The notes under the pieces are model-generated. The model did no database searches and was not told the DNA's origin. It was given only the letters and a program-made list of their open reading frames with translations. From Archangium lansingense (lineage in GTDB: Bacteria > Myxococcota > Myxococcia > Myxococcales > Myxococcaceae): a DNA stretch of 64,000 bases. The translations under genes were made by a program, and so were the position numbers. The number at the start of each line of letters is the position of its first letter. The first letter of the stretch is position 1. Positions 7,443 through 16,205 of the stretch are shown here, one piece after another. The DNA lies in assembly GCF_026626635.1 (NCBI RefSeq), contig NZ_JAPNKA010000001.1:10400501-10464500 (forward strand), written 5' to 3'.

Positions 7443-10004
7443 TCACTCGTAGGCGAGCGCCTCCACCACGTTCAGGGTGGCGGCACGACGCGCAGGATAC
7501 AGCCCGGCCAGGATGGCGCACAGGGTCGATGCAACCCCCATGACCACCGCCAGCTGGACTGGAAATATGTAGGGGAAGCTCCATCCCGTGGCCTGGCCGC
7601 CTACCACATCGGTGATGAGGACTCCCATCCAAAGGCCCGCAAGCGCTCCGATGAGTCCTCCTGACAGACCGATGAAGGCAGCCTCTCCCACGAACAGCCG
7701 GACGATGTGGGACCGGGCTGCTCCCACCGCCCGCAACAGGCCAATCTCCCGGGTCCGGTCCAGCACCGCCGCCAGCAGCGTGTTGACCACCCCCAGCAGC
7801 GCCAGCAGCACCGCCACCACTTCCATCGCATAGGAAACGGAGAAGGCCTCGTCGATCAGCGCCGTGGCCTCCTGACGGAGGTCCGCGTTGCTCAACACGT
7901 AAAGCTGATGGCGCTCACCCCACCGCTCGCTGATGGTGCGGCGCAGCTCGTCCAGCCGTGAGCGGTCCGACAGGTACAGCTCGAAGGTGTCTACCCGGTC
8001 GTCCTGGAAGTGCTCCTGGTACACCTCGCGCGCCAGGAAGACGACGCCCTGGTCCGAGGTGTAATCCACCGCCACCGCCGCCACCGTGTAGGTACGCGCG
8101 CCGGTGGGCGTGGACATCTCGAAGGTGTCCTCCACGTGCAGCTTCCTGCGGCGAGAGAGGTTCTCCGAGATGATGACCCGCCCGGCCAACCGCTCCTCGC
8201 GCGTGGGCAGGCGACCCTCGAGGAGCTGGGGCTTGCCATGGCTCTCGTAAATCTCGGGGGTGAGGGAGATGACATACGCGCGCAGCCCGAGCACGTCGTG
8301 GGGCAGCACGCGCACCCGGTCCACCTGGGACACCCCGGGCAGCGCCGCGAGCTCCTCCGCCAGCTCCGGTGCCATGGGCTGGTTGCGGCTGCCCGCGATG
8401 CGGGCCGCGGAGGTGAGGAAGAGGTCCGCCGGCACTGACTGATCCAACCACCGGTGCGCGGCGGACCGGAACGAGCCCACGAAGCCGGCGATGCACACCG
8501 ACATGGCCACTCCGATGGCCAGCGCCGACACCGGGACCGCCGTACGCGCGGGCGCTCGCGCGAAGTTGTCCGCCGCCAGCCGGCCACTCACCCCCAGCAG
8601 GGCCTCTCCCGGACGATGGTAGACGTGCCAGAGCAGGCGCAGCACCTGCGGCGCCAGCAGCGTGGTCCCCATCAACACGAGGAAGATAGAGATGTAGCCG
8701 CCCACGGGCAGGTTCTCCACGGGCACCGGCAGCCACGTGACTGGATAGACGAGCAGCAGGCACCCCACGCCCAGCACCGTGGACTGGTGTGAGCTCCCCA
8801 CTCCCGCGCCCTGGGCCGCATCGCGGCGCAGCGCCTCCACCGGGAGCACGCTCGAGGCCTGCAACGCCGGCCTCAGGGCGGCGAAGCCACTGCCCAGCAC
8901 GCCGAGCGCCACGCCCAGCCCCAGCTCCAACGGCCCCACCGTCACATCCCGCGCGTTCACCTGGATGTAGAGGCTGGAGATGGCGCTGGACACCCAGCCG
9001 ATCGCGGCCCGGCCGACGAGCACCCCCAGCGGCAACCCCAGCACCGTCCCCACTCCGCCCAGCACCAACGCCTCCAGCGTGAAGAGGGAACGGATGCGCA
9101 GGCGAGTGGCCCCCAGCGCACGCAGCGTTCCAATCTCCCTCCGCCGCTGCACCACGCTGATGGCGATGGTGTTGTAGACGAGGAACACCCCCACCAGCAG
9201 CGCCACCCCGGAGCCCAGGTTCAGCCCCATCTGGAAGCTGCGCACCATGGTGGCCACCGAGCCTCCCCGGCGCGACGGGCGCTCCACCTCGAAGCCTCCG
9301 CCCAGGGCCGCTCGCAGACGCTCCGCCACCGCGTCCACGCCCACCTGCGGGTCCACCGCCACGTCGATCCGGTCCAGCGTCCGCTCGCGCCCGAAGGCCG
9401 CCTGTGCAGACGCCACATCCATCACGCCCACCGAGCCGCCAAAGGCCTTCACTGGCCCCGCCTCGCGAATGAGCGCGTGCACCACGAAGTCCTGCGGCCC
9501 GCTCCCGGTGATGAGCTGGAAGGTGTCCCCCACCTTCAACCCGCGCTCGCGCGCAAAGCGCTCCGAGACCAGCATCCGGTCCGTCGAGTTGAGGAACTCC
9601 AAGTCATCCGACAGCGCGCCCAGGTCCTTGTCCACGCCCTCGTACGTGCGGAAGTGGCCGTCATCCAGCAGGTCCACCCCCATCACGTAGAGCCGCTCTC
9701 CCGGCGCACCCTGGACCGGGCCAATCACCGTCATCGCCCCCGAGGCATGCGCTACCCCGGGCACCGCCCGCACCTGCTCCAGCACGGACTCGTCAAAGCC
9801 CACCTGGGTGCCCGCCACCGTGAGGTCCGCCTTCCCCGCGATGGCATCCACCGTCGAGCGGAACGCGTCCAGCACCGAGCCATTGATGGACATCACCCCC
9901 ACCATGGTCGCCACACCCACGGCCACGCCCAGCACCGTGAGGCCGGTGCGCAGCGGTGCACCCAGGATGTGACGCAGGGAGACGAGCCGGAGCAGCGAGA
10001 GCAT
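7443..10004 (-). CDS. ABC transporter permease with two FtsX/MacB units
   Basis: An 853-residue membrane protein with two tandem FtsX-type units. The N-terminal unit begins MLSLLRLVSLRHILGAPLRT, with a first membrane segment, a periplasmic MacB-PCD-like domain and three more segments (about residues 250-390). After a linker the second unit repeats this plan (about 455-853), ending with the typical LNVVEALAYE-style terminus. Such duplicated permeases work with a LolD/MacB-type ATPase in lipoprotein, peptide or envelope-stress export. No ATPase gene is adjacent; the only ATPase in the window is 20 kb away. The downstream neighbour is a lone receiver. Confidence 0.9.
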   Translation of the reverse strand: MLSLLRLVSLRHILGAPLRTGLTVLGVAVGVATMVGVMSINGSVLDAFRSTVDAIAGKADLTVAGTQVGFDESVLEQVRAVPGVAHASGAMTVIGPVQGAPGERLYVMGVDLLDDGHFRTYEGVDKDLGALSDDLEFLNSTDRMLVSERFARERGLKVGDTFQLITGSGPQDFVVHALIREAGPVKAFGGSVGVMDVASAQAAFGRERTLDRIDVAVDPQVGVDAVAERLRAALGGGFEVERPSRRGGSVATMVRSFQMGLNLGSGVALLVGVFLVYNTIAISVVQRRREIGTLRALGATRLRIRSLFTLEALVLGGVGTVLGLPLGVLVGRAAIGWVSSAISSLYIQVNARDVTVGPLELGLGVALGVLGSGFAALRPALQASSVLPVEALRRDAAQGAGVGSSHQSTVLGVGCLLLVYPVTWLPVPVENLPVGGYISIFLVLMGTTLLAPQVLRLLWHVYHRPGEALLGVSGRLAADNFARAPARTAVPVSALAIGVAMSVCIAGFVGSFRSAAHRWLDQSVPADLFLTSAARIAGSRNQPMAPELAEELAALPGVSQVDRVRVLPHDVLGLRAYVISLTPEIYESHGKPQLLEGRLPTREERLAGRVIISENLSRRRKLHVEDTFEMSTPTGARTYTVAAVAVDYTSDQGVVFLAREVYQEHFQDDRVDTFELYLSDRSRLDELRRTISERWGERHQLYVLSNADLRQEATALIDEAFSVSYAMEVVAVLLALLGVVNTLLAAVLDRTREIGLLRAVGAARSHIVRLFVGEAAFIGLSGGLIGALAGLWMGVLITDVVGGQATGWSFPYIFPVQLAVVMGVASTLCAILAGLYPARRAATLNVVEALAYE

Positions 10005-10174
10005 GTCCCGGCCACCTTATCCCCTCCGGGATGGGCTGGGGTGCTCGCATGAAGGGCAGGCAGGCGCGTGGATCCAGGCTGGCCGGGGCACTGCCACCCA
10101 GCCCCTCCCCGTCGCTTCATTTTCCGCCCCAGGGAGCGTGGTGTAGCGTCGACGCCATCACAGGGGAGGGGCCA

Positions 10175-13100
10175 GTGAGAATCGCGGCACTACAAGGCTT
10201 CACGGGCAACGAGCGTTTCGAGGTCCGGCGAACCCTGGGCGTGGGTGGCTTCGGCATCGTGTGCGAGGCGTTCGACCGGCGGACGGGCTCGGTGGTAGCC
10301 CTCAAGACGCTGCACCAGGCCGCCCCCGGAGCGCTCTACCGCTTCAAGCAGGAGTTCCGCCTGCTCACGGAGCTCGCCCACCCGAACCTCGTCACCCTCT
10401 ACGAGCTGTTCTCCGAGGGCTCCACCTGGTTCTTCACCATGGAGCTCATCGAGGGCCACGCCTTCCTCGACTACCTATGGCTACGAGCCTCGGCGGAGAG
10501 CATGACGCACTCGTCACCCGACGAGGACACCGCCACCAGCCCGCTGCGGCACCCCGCGGCGCCCCCGCCCGGCATGCCCGCCTACGGGACCTCCCTGCCC
10601 GCCGCCTCCGCCCCCAGCTCCGAGACGAAGCAGAGCGACGGCTCGAGCAACTCGTCGCCGGACGAGAACACCGCCACCAGTCTCAACGCCGCCACCACCG
10701 GCTCTCAGGCTCCCGTCGTCCCAACCGCTCCCACCCGCACCGTCGACGCCGAGCGCCTCCGCCAGGTGTTCCGGGAGCTCGTCCAGGGCCTGCGCGCACT
10801 CCACGCCTCCGGCCTCATCCACCGCGACCTCAAGCCCTCCAACGTCCGCGTCACGCCCCAGGGCCGCGTGGTCATCCTCGACTTCGGGCTCGCCAAGCCG
10901 CTGATGTACCCCTCCGCCGTCATGGGCTCCCCCGAGCCCCTCGCCGGCTCGCCCCCGTACATGGCCCCAGAGCAGTGGGCGCTCCAGCCCTCCACCGAGG
11001 CCACTGACTGGTACTCGGTGGGCGTCATGCTCTACGAGGCCCTCACCGGGCAGCGGCCCTTCTCCGGTCAGATGCACGAGATGCGGCAGACCCAGCGGCG
11101 CGGTGTTCCCCCTATCTCGCTCTTCGTGGTGGACGCGCCCGCGGACCTCGTCTCCCTGTGCGAGGAACTGCTCCGCGAGGACCCCGCCGCGCGCCCCTCT
11201 GGAGCCGAGGTCGTGCGCCGACTCGGGGGAAGCACCCCGGAGGCACCGGCCCCCACCTCTCGCGAGCTCCGTCTGGTGGGCCGTGAGAAGGAGCTGGCCG
11301 CACTGCGCGGTGCTGCCTCGCGGAGCGCCGCGGGCGAAACCGTGCTGGCCCGCGTCCACGGCCTGGCTGGCCTGGGCAAGAGCGCACTGCTCGAGTCCTT
11401 CGCCCAGGAGCTGCGCCGCGAGGGACGCGCCCTGGTCGTCTCTGGCCGCTGCTACGAGCGGGAGTCCGTTCCCTATAAGGCCCTCGACAGCCTGATGGAC
11501 TCGCTCAGCCGCGCCATCTCTCAGCTCCCTCGCGAGCAGGTGCGCGATGTCATCCCGGAGCAGTTTCAGGCTCTCGCCCGCCTCTTCCCCGTCCTCCGGC
11601 TGAACGAGGACTTGCTGCCGCAGGAGCACGCGGAACCCCTTCCGGAGGATCCCCTCCTGGCTCGTGCCCTCGCCGTGCGCGTGTCGAAGGAACTGCTGCG
11701 GCGACTCGCCCAGCACCAGCCGCTGGTGCTGCTGCTGGATGATCTCCAGTGGGGCGACCTGGACAGCGCCCGCTTCCTCGCGGAGCTGCTGTCGCCGCCG
11801 TCCGCACCGCCGCTGCTGCTGGTGCTCAGCTACCGGAGCGACGAGGCCGCAGACAGTCCGTGCCTGGAGGCGCTGCGACAACTGTTGGAGCCGCTGTCCT
11901 GGACGGTGCCGCCCGTGGAGGTAGCGCTTCCGCCCCTCTCACCGGAGGAGTCCGCGCGCCTCGCCCTGGAGCGGCTGGGCGTGGAGGACGCCGGGACACG
12001 CGCCCAGGCCGAGCGCATCGCGCGTGAAGCCGGGGGCAGCCCACTGCTGACCGAGGAGTTCGTGCGCTACGTCACTTTGGACGGTGAGCGCGCCAACTCG
12101 GGAGAGCTGTCGCTGGGCCGAGTCATCGACGCGCGTGTCCACCAGTTGCCCGAGGACGCACGCCAGCTCCTCGAGCTCCTGGCGGTGGCCGGCCATCCCC
12201 TGGAGCAGACGCTCGCGCTGGACGCGGCTCGGCCCTTGAAGGCCGCGCTGTCGTCGCTCGCCCTGCTGCGCTCCACCCACCTGCTGCGCACCCGCGCGAC
12301 CCCCGGCGGCGTGGACCTGGAGGTGAGCCATGACCGCATTCGCGAGCGGCTCGTGGAGACGCTCCAGGCCCCGGCTGTCCAGGGTCACCACCGCCGGCTC
12401 GCCGAGGTGCTCGAAGCCCTGCCCCAGACAGATCCAGAGCGGCTCGCGCTGCACCTGCACGGAGCGGGCGAGCTCGTGCGGGCGTCCCTCTACGCACTCA
12501 GCGCCGCCGAGCGCGCCCGCGAGGCACTGGCGTTCACCCGGGCCGCGGAGCTGTATGGTTTCGCCCTCGAGTGGAGCCAGGGCACACCCGTCTCCGGCCT
12601 CCCTCCCCGCCACGAGCTGGAGCGGGCCCGGGCGGAAGTCCTCGTGCTCGCCGGCCACGGCACCGCGGCGGCCCCCATCTTCCTGCGCCTCGCCGAGAGC
12701 GCCCCCGCTGGCGAGCGGTTGCAGCTCCAGTGCCGCGCCATCGAACATTATCTGGAGGGGGGACGGCTCGACGACGGTCTCGCGCTGCTGGGACCGGTGC
12801 TCGAGCGGCTCGGCCTGAGCTACCCGAGCTCCACCGCAAGGACACTGCTGGAGGTCGTCTGGCTGCTGGCCCGGCTCAAGCTGCGCGGCATCGGCTTCAC
12901 CGAGCGGGCCGAGTCCGAGGTGCCGCCCGTGGAGCTCCAGCGCGTCGACCTGCTCTGGGCGCTCGGGCGCTCGCTGTTCAACGTGGAGCCCACGCGCGGC
13001 ATGCTCTTCCTGCTGCGAGGCCTGCTGCTGGCGCTCGACGTGGGGGAGCCCCATCGCGTGGCGCGCCCGTTGATCGCTTTCGGCGGGAACTGGCTGTTCC

Positions 13101-14086
13101 AGGGTTCCAAGAGCGCGCTGGAGTCGGGCACGCGCGACCTCGAGCGAGGCGTGGAGCTCGCCCGGCGGCTGAATTCGCCAGACCTGCTCGGCCTGACGGA
13201 CATCTTCAACAGCGTGCGCTCGTTGACCGTGGGCAACTGGGCCGAGGCGCTCGAGCGCGCGGATGAAGGCCTGGAGCGGATGCGCAAGAGCCACCGGGAT
13301 GCCCTCTGGGAGGGCAGCATGGCGCGCACGGTGGTGATGATCACCCTGGAAGCCACGCACCGGATGGGAGAGCTGCGCGAGCGCGGCGCGGAGTGGTACC
13401 GCGTGGCCGTGGAACAGGGCAACGTGTACTCGCAGATGACGGCGCTGCTGGGCACCGGCCTGGGGCTGCTCGCCACCGGAGACGCGGAGGGCGCCCGCCA
13501 ACGCCTGCGTGAGGCCGTCGCTGCCTGGCCGCGCACGGGCACCATCCATCACATCACCGTCTTCATCGTGGAGGCCTGGGCGGACCTCTACCAGGGACAG
13601 CACGCGCAGGCGTGGCAGCGCATCACCCAGACGTGGCCCCAGGTGAAGTCCGCGCAGCTCCTCCGCGCGCTGGTGGGCCGGATGAAGCTGCATACCCTGC
13701 GAGCGTGCGGCGCAATCGCGCACGCGGAGCACAACCCGAGCCTCCGGGAGAAACTGCTCGCGAGCGCCGAGAAGGACGTGGACCTGCTCTCACGCCAGGG
13801 GCGGAGCGACGCCGCGGCGATGACGCATCTACTCCGGGCCTGCATCGCCCGTCTCCGAGGGGACCCGGCTGGGACGCGCTCCCACCTGTCCACGGCCATC
13901 GAGGGCTTCGAGACCGCGGGCATGGCGGTCCACGCGGCCATCGCCCGCCACCATCAGGGAGGACTCATCGGCGGAGACGAGGGCCGCGCACTCGTGGAAG
14001 CGGCGCATGCGGTGATGACGGCGAACGGCATCACCGAGCCCGCGCGCTGGGCCGCCACCTTCGCTCCTGGTTTCACGGGCCGGTGA
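10175..14086 (+). CDS. Ser/Thr protein kinase fused to AAA ATPase and helical-repeat sensor
   Basis: A 1303-residue MalT/STAND-like regulator. Kinase domain, residues 1-350: glycine loop GVGGFGIV (22-29), Lys44, catalytic HRDLKPSN (216-223), DFG (236-238) and SPPYMAPEQ. AAA_16-type ATPase from about 365: Walker A GLAGLGKS (396-403) and Walker B LVLLLDDLQWGD. The remaining 600 residues look like TPR-type helical repeats. I chose the GTG at 10175, with GGGGAGGG just upstream; the open frame back to 9956 has no kinase-like residues. An 80-residue Ser/Pro/Thr-rich insertion (about 107-188) interrupts the kinase between the hinge and catalytic loop and carries a duplicated SSPDE(D/N)TATS motif. 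The VCBS gene follows directly. Confidence 0.93.
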   Translation: MRIAALQGFTGNERFEVRRTLGVGGFGIVCEAFDRRTGSVVALKTLHQAAPGALYRFKQEFRLLTELAHPNLVTLYELFSEGSTWFFTMELIEGHAFLDYLWLRASAESMTHSSPDEDTATSPLRHPAAPPPGMPAYGTSLPAASAPSSETKQSDGSSNSSPDENTATSLNAATTGSQAPVVPTAPTRTVDAERLRQVFRELVQGLRALHASGLIHRDLKPSNVRVTPQGRVVILDFGLAKPLMYPSAVMGSPEPLAGSPPYMAPEQWALQPSTEATDWYSVGVMLYEALTGQRPFSGQMHEMRQTQRRGVPPISLFVVDAPADLVSLCEELLREDPAARPSGAEVVRRLGGSTPEAPAPTSRELRLVGREKELAALRGAASRSAAGETVLARVHGLAGLGKSALLESFAQELRREGRALVVSGRCYERESVPYKALDSLMDSLSRAISQLPREQVRDVIPEQFQALARLFPVLRLNEDLLPQEHAEPLPEDPLLARALAVRVSKELLRRLAQHQPLVLLLDDLQWGDLDSARFLAELLSPPSAPPLLLVLSYRSDEAADSPCLEALRQLLEPLSWTVPPVEVALPPLSPEESARLALERLGVEDAGTRAQAERIAREAGGSPLLTEEFVRYVTLDGERANSGELSLGRVIDARVHQLPEDARQLLELLAVAGHPLEQTLALDAARPLKAALSSLALLRSTHLLRTRATPGGVDLEVSHDRIRERLVETLQAPAVQGHHRRLAEVLEALPQTDPERLALHLHGAGELVRASLYALSAAERAREALAFTRAAELYGFALEWSQGTPVSGLPPRHELERARAEVLVLAGHGTAAAPIFLRLAESAPAGERLQLQCRAIEHYLEGGRLDDGLALLGPVLERLGLSYPSSTARTLLEVVWLLARLKLRGIGFTERAESEVPPVELQRVDLLWALGRSLFNVEPTRGMLFLLRGLLLALDVGEPHRVARPLIAFGGNWLFQGSKSALESGTRDLERGVELARRLNSPDLLGLTDIFNSVRSLTVGNWAEALERADEGLERMRKSHRDALWEGSMARTVVMITLEATHRMGELRERGAEWYRVAVEQGNVYSQMTALLGTGLGLLATGDAEGARQRLREAVAAWPRTGTIHHITVFIVEAWADLYQGQHAQAWQRITQTWPQVKSAQLLRALVGRMKLHTLRACGAIAHAEHNPSLREKLLASAEKDVDLLSRQGRSDAAAMTHLLRACIARLRGDPAGTRSHLSTAIEGFETAGMAVHAAIARHHQGGLIGGDEGRALVEAAHAVMTANGITEPARWAATFAPGFTGR

Positions 14087-14091
14087 ATCCG

Positions 14092-15573
14092 ATGAACTGG
14101 CTCGCGCTGCTGTCCCTGTCCTCGCTCGCACTGGCCGCCGCGGACTCCGCATCCGTGGACGGTGGCCCCCCCGTCCCCTACGCCACCCGGCCCGACCTGA
14201 AGAGCGCGCCCATGGGCTTCTATGAGACCGGGCTCGCCCTGGCGGACATCAACCGCGATGGCTACCCGGATCTCATCACCGCGAGCGGAAACGACGATGG
14301 GCTCCAGCCGCTCGCCGTCTACCTGAACACCCGGCGGGACAACTTCTTCAACCCGATGCAGCGTCCGGACTGGCTCTCCGCGGACCTGGACGCCCACATG
14401 AACCTCGCCGTGGGAGACATCAACGGCGATGGATGGCTGGATGTCGCGGTGTCCACCTTCGCCCCGCCCTACGGCAGCGGCGGCGTCAAGGTCTACTTCA
14501 ACCGGAACGGCACGTTGGAGAAGCTCCCCTCGTTCCGCTCGAAGGATCGCTACAGCTCGTTCGCCTGCGCGCTGGGTGACGCGAACGGGGATGGCAAGTT
14601 GGATCTGGCCGCGTCGGACATGTCGCCACCGGGCGGCGGCCCCGCGCGCATCTACTTCAATCGGGGCGGGAGTCTCTCCACCACCCCTGGCTGGCGCTCG
14701 AAGCCCGAGGTCTTCGGCGGTGGCATCCTCTTCACGGACGCGCAGCAGGATGGGTTGTTGGACCTGGTGCTCGGCGCGCCCCAGGTGATGGTCTTCCCGG
14801 GCACCCTCGGCGCGGACGGTGGCATCTCCCTGCCCACCACGCCCGCGTGGAGCTCCCAGCAGGGAGAGCTGGTGCCCTACCTCTCCGCGGGACCCCTGGG
14901 CACTGAGGGCACGTGGACCCTCGTCGTCTCACGCAACAACGTCCAGGCCATCCAGAGCGGCGATGGGGGCACGCCGCCCCGCTACGAGGCCTATGTCCCC
15001 GCCCCCGACGCCGGCCAGCCCGTGTGGACGTCCACGCCCATCAACCTCGGCTCCGGGGTGAAGCTGGCGGACGTCAACGGAGATGGCATGACGGATCTGC
15101 TCGGAGGTTCCTGGGGCGATCAGTCGCTCACCGGCGGCTTCTTCCAGCTCTACCTGGGCCAGGGCAACGCCTTCTCCTCCCAGCCCGCGCTCACCTCCAG
15201 CCCCCTCTCCCGCGGCTTCATCCAGTCCATCGACGCGGCGGATCTGCGCAAGCGCTTCACCTGCCCGGCGTCCTGGAGCACGACCCTCACCCGCCCCCAG
15301 GCGGTGGTCACCCTCCCGCTGCCCCTCGTGAGCGGCATCTCGCGGGTGACGCGTAACGGCAAGGTGCTCAGCCCACGCGAGTACACTACCGTCCCGGGCG
15401 CGCCGTGGATCTCCTTCGCCAGACGGCTCAAGCCCGGCGAACAGCTCCAGGTCGCCTATACCCACCCCCTCTCGGTGGACGTCGTCATGGCCAACCAGGA
15501 CTGCCAGCTCGGCGACTACATCTACTCTTCCTACGCCACCGTCCCGGGATGCGGGACCACCTCCAAGGATTGA
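14092..15573 (+). CDS. Secreted FG-GAP/VCBS-repeat protein
   Basis: A 493-residue exported protein with signal peptide MNWLALLSLSSLALAAADS. Several FG-GAP/VCBS-type blades follow, each with an Asp-rich calcium-binding-like loop such as DINRDGYPDL, DINGDGWLDV, DANGDGKLDL and DVNGDGMTDL, giving a seven-bladed beta-propeller-like N-terminal 370 residues. A C-terminal domain of about 110 residues has no recognised family. An in-frame GTG at 14083 overlaps the kinase stop (GTGA) and is an alternative start; both leave the signal peptide intact. It is probably co-expressed with the kinase and the next gene. Confidence 0.86.
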   Translation: MNWLALLSLSSLALAAADSASVDGGPPVPYATRPDLKSAPMGFYETGLALADINRDGYPDLITASGNDDGLQPLAVYLNTRRDNFFNPMQRPDWLSADLDAHMNLAVGDINGDGWLDVAVSTFAPPYGSGGVKVYFNRNGTLEKLPSFRSKDRYSSFACALGDANGDGKLDLAASDMSPPGGGPARIYFNRGGSLSTTPGWRSKPEVFGGGILFTDAQQDGLLDLVLGAPQVMVFPGTLGADGGISLPTTPAWSSQQGELVPYLSAGPLGTEGTWTLVVSRNNVQAIQSGDGGTPPRYEAYVPAPDAGQPVWTSTPINLGSGVKLADVNGDGMTDLLGGSWGDQSLTGGFFQLYLGQGNAFSSQPALTSSPLSRGFIQSIDAADLRKRFTCPASWSTTLTRPQAVVTLPLPLVSGISRVTRNGKVLSPREYTTVPGAPWISFARRLKPGEQLQVAYTHPLSVDVVMANQDCQLGDYIYSSYATVPGCGTTSKD

Positions 15574-15578
15574 TTCCC

Positions 15579-16181
15579 ATGCTGTTGAAGTTCATCCACG
15601 ACCTCAAGAATGACGAGAAGGTACAGCGCGCGTTCTCCGAGAACCCCAAGAAGGCGATGAAGCAGGCGGGCCTCTCGGCGCGGCAGCAGTCCGTGTTCAA
15701 CAGCCGGAATCGCCAGCGGATCCTCAACGCGATGCTGGACGAGCTGAGCCAGTCCCCCATCATCGGAACCTGGGTCTACCCGGACATCAACCTCCTCAGC
15801 ATCAAGCCCTCGTCGGGCAGCCAGGGTCAGACGCTCCAGGTGACGCTCACCGGGCAGTGGTTCACGGTGCCGATGACGGCCAACATCGAGAACAACACCC
15901 AGAAGGTGCCCATCACCATCCAGAGCGTGACGGGAGCCGGCGAGGAGAAGAGCCAGGCCGCGGGCTCACTGGTGCTCCCCGCGAGCCTTCCGACGGGTCC
16001 GTACACCGTGCGCGTCACCTCCGACACGAAGACGAGCTCCACGCTCAGCATGGGCTTCACGGTGAAGGCGAGCAGCGAAAGCAAGACCCCGGCCGGCACG
16101 AAGAAGGCCCCAGCCAGCAAGACCTCCGGCGCGAAGAAGACTCCGACGCGCGGAGCCCGGGGCAAGACTCCGAAGAAGTAG
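15579..16181 (+). CDS. LigA/Nif11-like N-domain, TIG-like domain and histone-H1-like tail
   Basis: A 200-residue protein with three parts. Residues 1-55 (from MLLKFIHDLKNDEKVQRAF, with NPKKAMKQAGLS) resemble the small helical LigA/Nif11 leader-like domain in which a short acyl-carrier-like helix pair ends in GLS. Residues about 65-155 are beta-rich and TIG/IPT-like, with SIKPSSGSQGQTLQVTLTG. The last 45 residues are a Lys/Ala/Pro/Thr tail with KKAPASKT, AKKTPTR and GKTPKK repeats, like histone H1 or HU-tail proteins. The start lies 5 bases after the upstream stop. No function is known to me; DNA binding through the tail is inference. Confidence 0.6.
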   Translation: MLLKFIHDLKNDEKVQRAFSENPKKAMKQAGLSARQQSVFNSRNRQRILNAMLDELSQSPIIGTWVYPDINLLSIKPSSGSQGQTLQVTLTGQWFTVPMTANIENNTQKVPITIQSVTGAGEEKSQAAGSLVLPASLPTGPYTVRVTSDTKTSSTLSMGFTVKASSESKTPAGTKKAPASKTSGAKKTPTRGARGKTPKK

Positions 16182-16205
16182 GCCCACCGCCCCCGGAGAC
16201 CTTTC

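Noticed and set aside
9956..10174. N-terminal extension of the kinase-AAA protein
   Set aside because: The 73 extra residues are Gly/Arg/Pro-rich with no family text; GTG at 10175 has a good ribosome-binding site.
13612..14091. Long open frame upstream of the FG-GAP protein
   Set aside because: It overlaps the kinase in another frame and precedes a clean signal peptide at 14092.
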